A stretch of DNA of 32,712 nucleotides from Verrucomicrobiota bacterium (GTDB taxonomy: Bacteria > Verrucomicrobiota > Verrucomicrobiia > Opitutales > UBA953). The notes under the pieces were generated by a model. That model made no database searches. It saw only the letters and a program-made list of their open reading frames with translations, and was not told the origin of the DNA. Shown here one piece after another: positions 1-8,607 of the stretch. Positions within the stretch are counted from its first letter, which is position 1, and each line of letters opens with the position of its first letter. The stretch spans positions 1 to 32,712 of the forward strand of contig JAURFU010000023.1 in assembly GCA_030834165.1 (NCBI GenBank). The letters are read 5' to 3'. The position numbers and the translations under genes were made by a program.

Positions 1-1179
1 GCGGGCGACGACCAGCGTGCCGGTGAGCGCGAGGCGCGTGGTGACGGGGTGCTTCGAAAGCTCGACGCGGATGTCCGCCATGGGCCGGTTGAGGTCGATC
101 TTCACGACCTTGGTCGCGTCGGCATGCTTGCGCGCCTCGGCCGGGATGAAGCGGCCGGGGTCCGTCTCGAGCTGCTCGATCCAGATGCCGTCCTTGTCGA
201 TCCTGGCCTTGGCGTTGCGGTCGGCGGAACACGAGACGGCGAGGCCGATCGGGCACGAGGCGCCGTGACGCGGAAGGCGGACGACGCGCACGTCGAGGGC
301 GAACCACTTGCCGCCGAACTGCGCGCCGATGCCGAGCTGATGCGCGACCTTGAGGAGCTCGGCCTCGAGCGCGGTGTCGCGGAAGGCGCGGCCATGCTCG
401 TTGCCCGAGGTCGGGAGCGCGTCGTAATAATGGGTCGAAGCCAGCTTCACGGCCTTCATGGTCGCCTCGGCGGAGGTGCCGCCGATGACGAACGCGAGGT
501 GATACGGCGGGCAGGCGGCGGTGCCGAGCGACTGCATCTTCTCGGTCAGGAACCTGACGAGGGACTTCGGGTTCAGGACGGCCTTGGTCTCCTGGTAGAG
601 GTAGCACTTGTTCGCGGAGCCCCCGCCCTTGGCGACGAAGAGGAACTCGAACTTCGCACCGCTCACGGCGGCGATGTCGATCTGCGCGGGGAGGTTCGTG
701 CCGGTGTTCTTCTCGGCGTAGAGATCCAGCGGCGCGAGCTGCGAGTAGCGGAGGTTGTTCTGCGCGTAGGCCTGGTAGACGCCCAGCGAGAGCGCTTCGG
801 CGTCGTCGCCGCCGGTCCAGACCTGCTGGCCCTTCTTGGCGGTGACCTGCGCGGTGCCGGTATCCTGGCAGAACGGCAGCACGCCCTTCGCGGCGACCTC
901 GGCGTTGCGCAACATGGCGAGCGCGACGGCGCGGTCGTTGTCGCTGGCTTCCTTGTCCGCGAGGATCGCGGCGACCTGCTCGAGGTGCTCGGTGCGGAGG
1001 TAGAAATTGATGTCATGCAACGCCTGGTTGGCGAGCAGCGTGAGCCCTTCCGGGGCGACCTTGAGCACGGGCTTGCCGTCGAACTCCGCGACGGAGACGT
1101 GCTCCTGGGTGAGCAGGCGATACTTCGTGGTATCGGGGCCCAGCGGGAAAGGATCCTGGTAATGGAAGGAAGAGGCCAT
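1..1179 (-). CDS. fumA: Class I fumarate hydratase, 3' end outside window
   Basis: Single-chain class I fumarase, which interconverts fumarate and malate in the cytosolic TCA cycle using an oxygen-sensitive 4Fe-4S cluster. The 393 visible residues follow the E. coli FumA/FumB pattern from the N-terminus ([19 protein letters not shown]) onward. The three cluster cysteines sit at C104 (PFCQDTGTA), C223 (TAACPPYH) and C317 (AVSCSADRN), each one residue before the E. coli positions. Family members have about 550 residues, so roughly 155 C-terminal residues lie beyond base 1. The ATG at 1179 is chosen because the protein then begins like FumA; an in-frame GTG lies three codons upstream. No clear ribosome site is seen. 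It follows ygfZ on the same strand after 46 nt, so co-transcription is likely. Confidence 0.95.
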   Translation of the reverse strand, partial: MASSFHYQDPFPLGPDTTKYRLLTQEHVSVAEFDGKPVLKVAPEGLTLLANQALHDINFYLRTEHLEQVAAILADKEASDNDRAVALAMLRNAEVAAKGVLPFCQDTGTAQVTAKKGQQVWTGGDDAEALSLGVYQAYAQNNLRYSQLAPLDLYAEKNTGTNLPAQIDIAAVSGAKFEFLFVAKGGGSANKCYLYQETKAVLNPKSLVRFLTEKMQSLGTAACPPYHLAFVIGGTSAEATMKAVKLASTHYYDALPTSGNEHGRAFRDTALEAELLKVAHQLGIGAQFGGKWFALDVRVVRLPRHGASCPIGLAVSCSADRNAKARIDKDGIWIEQLETDPGRFIPAEARKHADATKVVKIDLNRPMADIRVELSKHPVTTRLALTGTLVVAR

Positions 1180-1225
1180 CGCCGTCACGATGAGGAACGG
1201 CGGACCGCCCGCAAACGGAAACAGG

Positions 1226-2011
1226 TCAACGCGCGGGCATCACGGCCGGGGCGCCTAGGCGTACGCCGCCCAGCTCCGCGCCTTCGGGCAGATCGACCGA
1301 CACCAAGGCCAGCCCGGCGTCGCCGGCGGCGGAACGGACCACGCCCGCGACCTTGCCTTCCGAAGTCTTCAATTCCTGCCCGACCACGACCGACCCGGAA
1401 ACCCGGCGGAGGATGCGGCGCAGCGAACCCATGGACTGGATGCGCGCCATGACCTCCTGACCGAGGTAACAGCCCTTCGTATAACTCACCCAAGCCTCGA
1501 GGCCGCACTCCTGCGGGAACTCGTTGGCGCCGCAATCGGCCGGCACAGCCGGCACGCCGGCGCGGACACGGAGAGCCTCGAGTTCTTCGCGGCGCCCCGC
1601 CTCTCCCGGCATGGCGGCACCGGCCGGCGTGAGCATGTCCCAGGCCACGACGCCGAAGCGACGGGTCGGAAAAAGCTTCGCGCCGGCGACGGAGGGCTCA
1701 GCGCCCCAGACGACCCATCGCCCCCAGGTCGGAGTCTCATCGGTCGCGACGACATCGTCGGCGATGACGTTGGCGGTCACGATGGCGATGGTCTCCTCCG
1801 CGGTCAGATGCGGGCAAAGCAAAAGAAAGGAACCGTCGGTTTCCTTGGCGACGACCGTGTGCGCGAGCACGCGACCCTTACGGTTAAGCCAGAGCGCGTC
1901 GGTCAGGGCGACCTTACGCAGGTCCGCCGTGCACTGCCCTTGCAGGAAAGCCGCCGCATCCTCGCCCGTCACCCGGACGACCGCGGCGGGTGCTGGCGCA
2001 TGACGAATCAT
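1226..2011 (-). CDS. ygfZ: YgfZ/GcvT-domain folate-binding protein
   Basis: A 261-residue member of the YgfZ (COG0354) branch of the aminomethyltransferase fold. These folate-dependent proteins support assembly or repair of iron-sulfur enzymes. The diagnostic motif KGCYLGQE is present about two thirds along, followed by VMARIQSMG, and the N-terminus has the family pattern [10 protein letters not shown] and [11 protein letters not shown]. The frame stays open far upstream, but the ATG at 2011 gives a family-sized protein and overlaps the pgpA stop by one base (TGATG), which suggests translational coupling. It is third in pgsA-pgpA-ygfZ-fumA. Its place just before a 4Fe-4S fumarase fits the known role, though a specific client link is inference. 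Confidence 0.9.
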   Translation of the reverse strand: MIRHAPAPAAVVRVTGEDAAAFLQGQCTADLRKVALTDALWLNRKGRVLAHTVVAKETDGSFLLLCPHLTAEETIAIVTANVIADDVVATDETPTWGRWVVWGAEPSVAGAKLFPTRRFGVVAWDMLTPAGAAMPGEAGRREELEALRVRAGVPAVPADCGANEFPQECGLEAWVSYTKGCYLGQEVMARIQSMGSLRRILRRVSGSVVVGQELKTSEGKVAGVVRSAAGDAGLALVSVDLPEGAELGGVRLGAPAVMPAR

Positions 2012-2487
2012 CAAAGGAGATCCCAAAGCCAGGCGATGCCGTGCAGCGCGAGGTTCGCGTAGATCGCGGCCATGACGTCGTCCAGGACGATGCCGAAGCC
2101 TCCGGGCAGCTTCTCGAGCGTCTTGATGCCGAAGGGCTTCGTGATGTCGAAGAGACGGAACAGCAGGAAGCCGAGCACGATGAACAGCAGCGAGGATCTG
2201 GTGCTCTGGTAGACGTAAGGATTGAAGAGGAAGACCAGGGGCATCGCGGCGAACTCGTCGAGGATGACCTCGGAAGGGTCCTTCTTCCCGATGATCGCCG
2301 CGGCCACGCCGCACAGCAGGACCGAAGCCAGGACGACCAGCGCGTCGAAGAAGAATTCGTGGTGCCAGCCTTTGACGTGCGCGAGGCGCACGACCGTCGC
2401 CCACCAGAGCAGGCCGGCCGCGGAACCCCAGGTGCCCGGCGCCTTCAGGCGGCCCAGCGGACCGAGCGTCGCGATCGGGACCATCAT
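2011..2487 (-). CDS. pgpA: Phosphatidylglycerophosphatase A
   Basis: A 158-residue integral membrane phosphatase that removes the terminal phosphate of phosphatidylglycerophosphate to give phosphatidylglycerol. PgpA hallmarks are visible: APGTWGS near the N-terminus, DEFAAMP in the middle, FRLFDITKPFGI, and the C-terminal GGFGIVLDDVMAAIYA. Hydrophobic stretches between them fit several membrane spans. The start is ATGATG at 2487, overlapping the pgsA stop in an ATGA arrangement, so upstream in-frame codons are ignored. It sits directly after pgsA, which makes its substrate: two consecutive steps of one pathway encoded with overlapping ends. Confidence 0.93.
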   Translation of the reverse strand: MMVPIATLGPLGRLKAPGTWGSAAGLLWWATVVRLAHVKGWHHEFFFDALVVLASVLLCGVAAAIIGKKDPSEVILDEFAAMPLVFLFNPYVYQSTRSSLLFIVLGFLLFRLFDITKPFGIKTLEKLPGGFGIVLDDVMAAIYANLALHGIAWLWDLL

Positions 2488-3128
2488 GAAGCCAGGCCGG
2501 GCAGATGCCGGCGATGCCGGATGAGGTAGCTGGCGCCGGAGATCACGGTGATGAGCACCGCGAGCCAGAAGAGGCCCGTGATGATCAGCTCCCAATGCTG
2601 GTGCCACTCCGCCGAAAGTTTCCAGTGCGTCTCATAGGCGCGCAGGCCGATGAGGTGTCCGATCGCGAGGATCTGCAGGAAAGTCTTGAGCTTGCCGAGG
2701 CCCTCGGCCTCGAGGACCTGGCCGGAGGCGGCCGCCACGAGGCGGAGACCGGTGATGAGGAATTCACGGATCAGGATCAGCACCACGCCGAAGGACGTCA
2801 GCAGCACCACCGAGGCGTCGGGCGAGACCGGCACCCCCGCGTCGTCCCAGCGTGTGACCGGGAGGCAGTCGATCGCGGCGAGCCCGATGAGCAGGCCGAG
2901 GATGAAGACCTTGTCGACCAACGCGTCCATCAGACGGCCGAAGTCGGTCACGGCGTCCAGCTTCCGGGCGATCCAACCGTCGAAGATGTCCGTCAGGGCC
3001 GTCAGGATGAACAACGCGAGGGCGGCGCTGGCCCAGGGGCCGGCCCAATAAGTCCAGACCAGGATCAGGAAGATGGCCGGCAGGCGGGCCGCGGTCAGGA
3101 GATTGGGAAGATGCCGAAGAAAACGCAT
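2484..3128 (-). CDS. pgsA: CDP-diacylglycerol-glycerol-3-phosphate phosphatidyltransferase
   Basis: A 214-residue membrane enzyme that joins CDP-diacylglycerol and glycerol 3-phosphate to form phosphatidylglycerophosphate. The complete CDP-alcohol phosphatidyltransferase motif is present: D47, D50, G51, A54, R55, G64, D68 and D72 in the correct spacing. Several hydrophobic segments follow, including VVLLTSFGVVLILI and LIITGLFWLAVLITVI. The ATG at 3128 gives the normal N-terminus MRFLRHLPNLLTAARLPAIF; a longer open frame upstream is antisense to coaD and rejected. The gene heads the operon with pgpA, ygfZ and fumA and diverges from coaD across 54 nt, which must hold promoters for both directions. 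Confidence 0.94.
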   Translation of the reverse strand: MRFLRHLPNLLTAARLPAIFLILVWTYWAGPWASAALALFILTALTDIFDGWIARKLDAVTDFGRLMDALVDKVFILGLLIGLAAIDCLPVTRWDDAGVPVSPDASVVLLTSFGVVLILIREFLITGLRLVAAASGQVLEAEGLGKLKTFLQILAIGHLIGLRAYETHWKLSAEWHQHWELIITGLFWLAVLITVISGASYLIRHRRHLPGLAS

Positions 3129-3182
3129 GCGGGCTTGCGGAAAGGATGTTCCCGACCGAGAGTGAGCCGCAACAGGAAAACG

Positions 3183-3683
3183 ATGCCCCGCCCCGCCCGC
3201 ACCGCCGTCTATCCCGGCACCTTCGATCCGGTCACGCTGGGGCATCTGGACGTTCTCCGGCGCGCCTCCCGTCTCTTCGACCGCGTGATCGTCGCCGTCG
3301 CCCCGAGCGACAGCAAGGGGCCTTGGTTCTCGGTGAAGAAACGACTCGAGATGGCGCGTGAAGCCTGCAAGGGCATCCGCAACGTCAAGGTCCTCGAACT
3401 CAAGGGACTCACCGTCGAGTTCGCCCACCGCCACAAGGCCGCCGCCATCATCCGCGGCCTCCGCAAATTCAGCGATTTCGAGTTCGAATTCGACCTGGCC
3501 CACGCCAACCGCCTGATGGCCCCCGAGATCGAGACCGTCATCCTGATGCCCAGCCAGGACCAGTTCGTGACCTCCTCGAGCTTCGTGAAGGACATCGCCC
3601 GGCATAAGCTCTCCCAGGCCGCGGCCTTCGTCCCTCGCTGCGTCCTGCCCCGCCTGCGCCGCAGGCTGGCGGAAAAGGCCTGA
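3183..3683 (+). CDS. coaD: Phosphopantetheine adenylyltransferase
   Basis: A 166-residue cytosolic enzyme of coenzyme A synthesis that transfers AMP from ATP to 4'-phosphopantetheine. The nucleotidyltransferase signature is at YPGTFDPVTLGH (T18 and H21 form the TxGH motif). Further family blocks are SVKKRLEM, AAIIRGLRKFSDFEFE and MPSQDQFVTSSSFVKDI, the last matching the usual ISSTxVR region. Length is close to the typical 160 residues. The ATG at 3183 is supported by AGGA five bases upstream, one of the few purine-rich ribosome sites in the window. It diverges from pgsA and is followed by tig after 101 nt. Confidence 0.95.
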   Translation: MPRPARTAVYPGTFDPVTLGHLDVLRRASRLFDRVIVAVAPSDSKGPWFSVKKRLEMAREACKGIRNVKVLELKGLTVEFAHRHKAAAIIRGLRKFSDFEFEFDLAHANRLMAPEIETVILMPSQDQFVTSSSFVKDIARHKLSQAAAFVPRCVLPRLRRRLAEKA

Positions 3684-3784
3684 AAAGGCCCTCCTCCGCT
3701 GTTGACCGTAGGGGGGAGTTCTATTTGCTCGGCCGTTCCCCCCGCGACCAAGACCCGCCCGGGGCCTCCCTCCCTTTATATCCC

Positions 3785-5074
3785 ATGGACATCAAAATCC
3801 AAGAAACCAACCCGACCCGCCGCTCCGTCACCGTGACGGTCCCCGCCGCGACCGTCGCCGCCGCCGAGAAGGAAGTCGTCAAGGGCTTCACCCGCGAGGC
3901 CGCCCTCCCCGGCTTCCGTCCGGGCAAGGCGCCGGAAGCCATCGTGCGCCAGAAGTACGGCAAGCAGATCGCCGACGAGGTCAGCCAGCGCCTCCTCTCC
4001 CAGGGATATGAACGCATCCAGCAGGAGAAGTCCTTCACCATCTACACCGTCGCCGACGTCCAGAAGGAAGCCGGCTCCGGCGCCGACGCCGTCTTCCGCT
4101 ACGAGGTGGACGTCGTCCCCGAGTTCAAGACCCCCGACTGGAAGGCCGTCAAGGCCCCCGTCGAGGAAGTGACCGTCACCGAGGCCGACATCGACCAGCA
4201 CCTCCAGAAGATCCTCGAGCAGCGCGCCCGCTACGAGAAGACCGAAGACGCCGCCGCCAAGGGTGACTACGTCCGCATCGGCTACGTCGGCACCGTCGAC
4301 GGCAAGCCCGTCAGCGAAGTCGACGCCGAGGCCAAGTCCTACGGCAGCGCCGAATCCACCTGGGAAGAAGCCGGGGCCGAAGGCGCCGCCGTCGCCGTCC
4401 CCGCCATCGCCCAGGCCGTGATCGGCCTCAAGGCCGGCGCCACCGCCCAGGCCGAATACGTCTTCCCCGCCACGCATGAGCGCGAAGCCCTCCGCGGCAA
4501 GAAGGTGTCCTACGCCATCACCGCCAGCGAAGTCCGCCGCAAGGAGATCCCCAAGGTCGACGAAGCCTTCTGCAAGGCCGTCGGCGTGAAGGACGCCGCC
4601 GAACTGCGCGACCAGCTCCGCAAGGGCATCGAAGGCTCCAAGAAGCAGGCCGCCGAGACCGCCCGCCGCGAGAAGGCCGTCGACGCCCTCCTGGCCGGCC
4701 TCGACTTCCCCCTGCCGGAATCCGCCGTCCTCTCCGTCGCCCAGGGCCTCTTCTACCAGTACGCCGAGATGCGCCTGCGCTCCGGCACCAAGCCCGAAGA
4801 GCTCGAGACCCAGCGCGACGACATCCTCGCCGAAGCCAAGAAGGCCGCCGCCCTCCGCGTCCGCGCCCAGTTCGTGCTCTCCCGCATCGCCGAGGAGCTC
4901 AAGCTCGAGGTGACCCGCGAGGAGCTCAGCTCCGCCATCATGCAGGCCGCCTACGCCGCCCAGACCCAGCCCGAAAAGCTGGTCAAGGACCGCCAGCGCC
5001 TCGCCGAGATCCGCCGCGACACCCTCCTCAACAAGGCCCTCGACGCCGTCCTCGCCGGCGGAGTCGCCGCCTGA
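3785..5074 (+). CDS. tig: Trigger factor
   Basis: A 429-residue ribosome-associated chaperone with peptidyl-prolyl isomerase activity. The N-terminal ribosome-binding signature GFRPGK is at residues 43-48. An FKBP-like domain begins at GDYVRIGYVGTVDGKPV, and a long alpha-helical C-terminal region follows, rich in alanine, lysine and glutamate. The start at 3785 gives MDIKIQETNPTRRSVTV, as expected for the family; a frame extension of 20 codons upstream has no family resemblance. The leader is C-rich (CTTTATATCCC) with no Shine-Dalgarno site. A TTGACC at 3702-3707 could be a -35 box, but no -10 box lies at normal spacing. It leads the tig-clpP-clpX block. Confidence 0.95.
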   Translation: MDIKIQETNPTRRSVTVTVPAATVAAAEKEVVKGFTREAALPGFRPGKAPEAIVRQKYGKQIADEVSQRLLSQGYERIQQEKSFTIYTVADVQKEAGSGADAVFRYEVDVVPEFKTPDWKAVKAPVEEVTVTEADIDQHLQKILEQRARYEKTEDAAAKGDYVRIGYVGTVDGKPVSEVDAEAKSYGSAESTWEEAGAEGAAVAVPAIAQAVIGLKAGATAQAEYVFPATHEREALRGKKVSYAITASEVRRKEIPKVDEAFCKAVGVKDAAELRDQLRKGIEGSKKQAAETARREKAVDALLAGLDFPLPESAVLSVAQGLFYQYAEMRLRSGTKPEELETQRDDILAEAKKAAALRVRAQFVLSRIAEELKLEVTREELSSAIMQAAYAAQTQPEKLVKDRQRLAEIRRDTLLNKALDAVLAGGVAA

Positions 5075-5119
5075 GGTTGAGATTTCGCCCGTTCCGGGCA
5101 CAGTCCTCCCCGCACCACC

Positions 5120-5716
5120 ATGTCCTACATCATTCCTAACGTCGTCGAACGCGACGCCCGCGGCGAGCGAGCCTGGGACATCTACAGCCGCCTCCTCAAG
5201 GACCGCATCATCTTCATCGGCTCGCCGATCTACGATGACGTGGCCAACGCGGTCATCGCCCAGCTGCTCTTCCTGCAGATGGAGGACCCGAAGAAGGACA
5301 TCTCGATCTACATCAACTCGCCCGGCGGCTCCATCACCGCCGGCATGGCCATCTACGACACGATGAACTTCCTGTCGTGCGAGGTGAACACCTACTGCAT
5401 CGGCCTCTCGGCCAGCATGGCCACCGTCCTCCTCGCCGCCGGCACCAAGGGCAAGCGCCACGCGCTCCCCAACTGCCGCGTGATGATCCACCAGCCCAGC
5501 GGCGGCGCCACCGGCCAGACGTCCGACATCTCGATCGCCGCGAAGGAGATCCTCCGCTGGCGCGACACCCTCAACCACGTCCTCGCCAAGCACAGCGGCA
5601 AGACGCCCGAGGAACTGCAGCGCGACTCCGACCGCGACTTCTACATGACGGCCGAGCAGGCGAAGGCCTACGGCCTCGTCGACCACGTCGTGATGCCCAA
5701 GCCGGGCCGCGCCTAA
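5120..5716 (+). CDS. clpP: ATP-dependent Clp protease proteolytic subunit
   Basis: A 198-residue cytosolic serine protease subunit that forms the ClpP barrel and partners with the ClpX unfoldase encoded next. The catalytic triad is S99 (in GLSASMA), H124 (MIHQPSGG) and D173 (DRDFYM). The oxyanion/strand region INSPGGS is intact. Family members usually read GQAASM where this one has GLSASM, a small variation that keeps the serine. The start is the first ATG after tig, 45 nt beyond its stop, with a C-rich leader and no Shine-Dalgarno motif. The gap to clpX is 4 nt. Two exported relatives of this domain are encoded at 29611-32146. Confidence 0.97.
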   Translation: MSYIIPNVVERDARGERAWDIYSRLLKDRIIFIGSPIYDDVANAVIAQLLFLQMEDPKKDISIYINSPGGSITAGMAIYDTMNFLSCEVNTYCIGLSASMATVLLAAGTKGKRHALPNCRVMIHQPSGGATGQTSDISIAAKEILRWRDTLNHVLAKHSGKTPEELQRDSDRDFYMTAEQAKAYGLVDHVVMPKPGRA

Positions 5717-5720
5717 GCCC

Positions 5721-7037
5721 ATGTCCGGCGACCGCGCCGAGAGCTGCTCCTTCTGCGGCAAGCCCGCCGCCCAGGCCGGCAAGCTGATCGCCGGACCCGG
5801 CGGCGTCGGCATCTGCGACGCCTGCGTGGGCACCTGCGGCCGCCTCCTCGAACGCGAGAAGACGCGCGACGCCAAGCCCGCGGCGGCCGCCGGCGGCCCC
5901 GCCGTGCAGGAGGCCCCCGCCAAGACCCCGCTCGCCCCGATCAAGCTGATCGCGCCGACGCAGCTGCGCCTCGAGCTCGACGCGCACGTGATCGGCCAGG
6001 CCCACGCGAAGAAGGTCCTCTCCGTCGCCGTCTTCAACCATTACAAGCGCCTCAACGACCGCCGGAAGCCCGCCGGCGCCGCCCAGGCCGGCGACCTCGC
6101 CGACGTCGAGCTCGACAAGAGCAACGTGCTGCTGATCGGCCCGACCGGCACCGGCAAGACCCTCCTCGCCCGCTCGCTCGCCCGCATGCTCGACGTGCCG
6201 TTCGCGATCGCCGACGCGACGACGCTCACCGAAGCCGGCTACGTCGGCGACGACGTCGAGACCGTCATCCTCCGCCTCCTGCAGGCCGCCGACATGGACG
6301 TCGAACGCGCCCAGCGCGGCATCGTCTTCATCGACGAGATCGACAAGATCGGCCGCAAGTCCGACTCGGCCTCGATCACCCGCGACGTGTCCGGCGAAGG
6401 CGTCCAGCAGGCCCTGCTCAAGCTCCTCGAGGGCACCATCTGCAACGTCCCGCCCGCCGGCGGCCGCAAGCACCCGGAGCAGCAGTGCATCCGCGTCGAC
6501 ACGGCCGACATCCTCTTCATCTGCGGCGGCGCCTTCGCGGGCCTCGACCGCATCATCGCCCGCCGCGGCGGCGCGAAGTCCCTCGGCTTCGTCCCCCCGC
6601 GCAACGACGCGCCTTCCCTCTCGGCCGAACAGATCGTCGCGGGCCTCCAGCCCGAGGACCTCTTCTCCTTCGGGATGATCCCGGAGTTCGTCGGCCGCCT
6701 GCCCGTCATCTCGGTCCTGGAGCCCCTCGACCGCGAGGCGCTCATCCGCATCCTGACCGAGCCGCGCAACGCCGCGACCAAGCAGTACCGCAAGCTCTTC
6801 GCGCTCTCGGGCATGTCCCTTGAGTTCACCCGCGAATCCCTCGAGGCCGCCGCCGACAAGGCCCTGGCCCTCGGCACGGGCGCCCGCGGCCTCCGTTCCG
6901 TGCTCGAAGGGGTGCTCCTCGAGACCATGTACGCGCTGCCCGAAGCCGCCGCCGGTTCGAAGTTCACGGTGACGGCCGAAGCGATCCGCGGCGAACAGCC
7001 CGTGTCCGTCGTGGCGCCGAAGAAGAAAGCTTCCTGA
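5721..7037 (+). CDS. clpX: ATP-dependent Clp protease ATP-binding subunit ClpX
   Basis: A 438-residue AAA+ unfoldase that feeds substrates to ClpP. The N-terminal zinc-binding domain has C9, C12, C32 and C35. The Walker A motif GPTGTGKT is at residues 140-147, Walker B is IVFIDEID, and the pore motif GYVGDDVE is present. The ClpP-docking IGF loop appears as LGF within KSLGFVPP. A linker rich in alanine and proline (about residues 48-72) joins the zinc domain to the AAA+ core. It starts 4 nt after clpP and ends 5 nt before hisA, so all three are probably one transcript. The leader ends AAGCCC with no ribosome site. Confidence 0.97.
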   Translation: MSGDRAESCSFCGKPAAQAGKLIAGPGGVGICDACVGTCGRLLEREKTRDAKPAAAAGGPAVQEAPAKTPLAPIKLIAPTQLRLELDAHVIGQAHAKKVLSVAVFNHYKRLNDRRKPAGAAQAGDLADVELDKSNVLLIGPTGTGKTLLARSLARMLDVPFAIADATTLTEAGYVGDDVETVILRLLQAADMDVERAQRGIVFIDEIDKIGRKSDSASITRDVSGEGVQQALLKLLEGTICNVPPAGGRKHPEQQCIRVDTADILFICGGAFAGLDRIIARRGGAKSLGFVPPRNDAPSLSAEQIVAGLQPEDLFSFGMIPEFVGRLPVISVLEPLDREALIRILTEPRNAATKQYRKLFALSGMSLEFTRESLEAAADKALALGTGARGLRSVLEGVLLETMYALPEAAAGSKFTVTAEAIRGEQPVSVVAPKKKAS

Positions 7038-7042
7038 CCTCC

Positions 7043-7774
7043 ATGCTCGCCTATCCGGCCATCGACATCCGCGGCGGTCGCTGCGTCCGCCTCAGCCAGG
7101 GACGTGACGACGCCCGCACCGACTACTACAAGGACCCGGTGGAGCCGGCCGTCGTGTTCGCCCAGGCCGGCGCGGCGTGGATCCACGTCGTCGACCTCGA
7201 CGGCGCCTTCGGCGGCGCGCCCCTCAACCTCCCGGTGCTCAAGCGCATCGCGGCGCTCGGTCCGAAGATCCAGTTCGGCGGCGGCATGCGCGACCGCGCG
7301 ACCGCCGAGGCCGCCTACGAAGCCGGCGCCAGCCGCGTCGTCATCGGCACGCGCGCCGCGACCGACCCCGCCTTCCTCCGCGAGATGGCCCAGGCCCACG
7401 GCCCGCGTCTCGCGGTCGGCATCGACGCCAAGGACGGCCTCGTCGCCGTCAAAGGCTGGACGGCCGTGACGGCCCTCAAGGCGACGGAGTTCGCCAAGGA
7501 AGCCGGCGAGCTCGGCGTCTCGACCGTCATCTACACCGACATCGCCACCGACGGCATGCTCACGGGTCCGAACTGGTCCTCGCTCGAAGCGGTGCTCAAG
7601 GCCTGCCCCTGCGGCGTGATCGCCTCCGGCGGCGTGTCCGGCACGGCCGACGTCGCCCGCCTCGCGGAGATGGCCAAGGCCTACCCGAACCTCGTCGGCG
7701 CCATCGTCGGCAAGGCCTTGTACGAAGGCCGTTGCGACGTCGCCGGATTGCTCAAGGCCACGGGCGAACGCTGA
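7043..7774 (+). CDS. hisA: HisA, ProFAR isomerase of histidine synthesis
   Basis: A 243-residue (beta/alpha)8-barrel enzyme of the fourth step of histidine synthesis, isomerising ProFAR to PRFAR. The general base D8 lies in PAIDIRGG and the general acid D128 in GIDAKDG. Phosphate-binding motifs FGGGMRD and ASGGVSG, and the family string YTDIATDGMLTGPN, are clear. No inserted or missing blocks are seen. It begins 5 nt after clpX. Such tight linkage of a biosynthetic gene to the Clp unfoldase is not the usual his operon arrangement. hisD follows after one exported hypothetical protein; hisF, hisH and hisB are not in the window. Confidence 0.95.
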   Translation: MLAYPAIDIRGGRCVRLSQGRDDARTDYYKDPVEPAVVFAQAGAAWIHVVDLDGAFGGAPLNLPVLKRIAALGPKIQFGGGMRDRATAEAAYEAGASRVVIGTRAATDPAFLREMAQAHGPRLAVGIDAKDGLVAVKGWTAVTALKATEFAKEAGELGVSTVIYTDIATDGMLTGPNWSSLEAVLKACPCGVIASGGVSGTADVARLAEMAKAYPNLVGAIVGKALYEGRCDVAGLLKATGER

Positions 7775-7847
7775 GCCCGGCCGGGGCGTCCGGCGCCGCC
7801 CTTCCGATGCTTGCCAAGCAGGCACCCCCGCCCAACATCGCCCCTCC

Positions 7848-8603
7848 ATGGCCCTGTTCCGCCGACTTTCCGCGCTGCTGGCGACGTTCCTGTTCGCCGC
7901 GACGAGCGGCCTTGCCGCCGACAAGCCCCTGAGCCTCGACGAAGTGATCGCGAAGGCCCGCGCGGCCGCGGCCGCCGACCCGGCCGCCCTGACGAAGGTC
8001 CGCTCACTCCGCCTGGAGTTCACGTCGGCCGACGAGAAGGGAAAATCCCAAGGTCGGATGACGCTCACGCTCGCCGCCCCCGGCTACCGCCATCAGCTCT
8101 CGGCCTCCGACGAACCGGCCACGACGACCATCGTCTGCGCCGGCCGGCTCGAAGGCTGGACCACCCGTCAGCGCGGACCGCTCACGCCCAAGGAGATCCG
8201 CCCGGTCACGTTCGAGGAATTCCGCAAGCTGCAGGACATGGCCCGCGACGACCTGGCGTTCTTCGCCGCGCCGGCGCCCGAGGTCGGGACCGCCGAATAC
8301 AAGGGTCTGACGGAAGTCTCCGGCCGCGCCACCCACGCCGTGCACTACGCCTACGCCAGCGGCTTCCGCATCACGCGTCACTTCGACGCCAAGACCTTCG
8401 CCCTCGTGGCCTCCGACCAGCTCACCCCGGCCCGGGAACTGATCCGTCAGCAGGTGGAGTCCTTCGTCGAAGTCGACGGCTTGCGCTTCGCCGCCAAGGA
8501 GACCGTCACCATCGAAGGCCGCAAATCCGGCGAGGTGACCTACGGCCGGATCCAGGTGAACCCCGCCTTGACCCCGGGTCTTTTCGATTTTCCTACCTTC
8601 TGA
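7848..8603 (+). CDS. Exported protein, LolA/LolB-like fold possible
   Basis: I do not recognise a firm family. The 251-residue product starts with a clear signal peptide (arginine-containing n-region, hydrophobic LLATFLFAATSGLA, likely cleavage after LAA), so it is exported. The rest is a beta-strand-rich mature domain with phrases such as GRMTLTLAAPGYRHQL, ARELIRQQVESFVEVDGLRF and GEVTYGRIQVNPAL. These resemble outer-membrane lipoprotein-sorting (LolA-like) domains, where a sheet covers a hydrophobic cavity; that is inference. There is no lipobox cysteine. The gene is 73 nt after hisA and 4 nt before hisD, so it is probably co-transcribed with them, with no obvious link to histidine synthesis. 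The leader ends CCCCTCC before ATG. Confidence 0.7.
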   Translation: MALFRRLSALLATFLFAATSGLAADKPLSLDEVIAKARAAAAADPAALTKVRSLRLEFTSADEKGKSQGRMTLTLAAPGYRHQLSASDEPATTTIVCAGRLEGWTTRQRGPLTPKEIRPVTFEEFRKLQDMARDDLAFFAAPAPEVGTAEYKGLTEVSGRATHAVHYAYASGFRITRHFDAKTFALVASDQLTPARELIRQQVESFVEVDGLRFAAKETVTIEGRKSGEVTYGRIQVNPALTPGLFDFPTF

Positions 8604-8607
8604 GCCC

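Noticed and set aside
49-1452. A 467-codon plus-strand frame at the left edge
   Set aside because: Antisense to the class I fumarase, which matches E. coli FumA along its full visible length.
3671-3694. Terminator after coaD from the repeated GGCC
   Set aside because: The stem would be only 4 bp and no T-run follows.
3702-3730. Promoter for tig from TTGACC
   Set aside because: The only AT-rich candidate (CTATTT) is 13 bp away, too short a spacing.
3776-6037. A 753-codon minus-strand frame across tig, clpP and clpX
   Set aside because: It lies wholly antisense to three well recognised genes and shows glycine/alanine/leucine-rich shadow composition.
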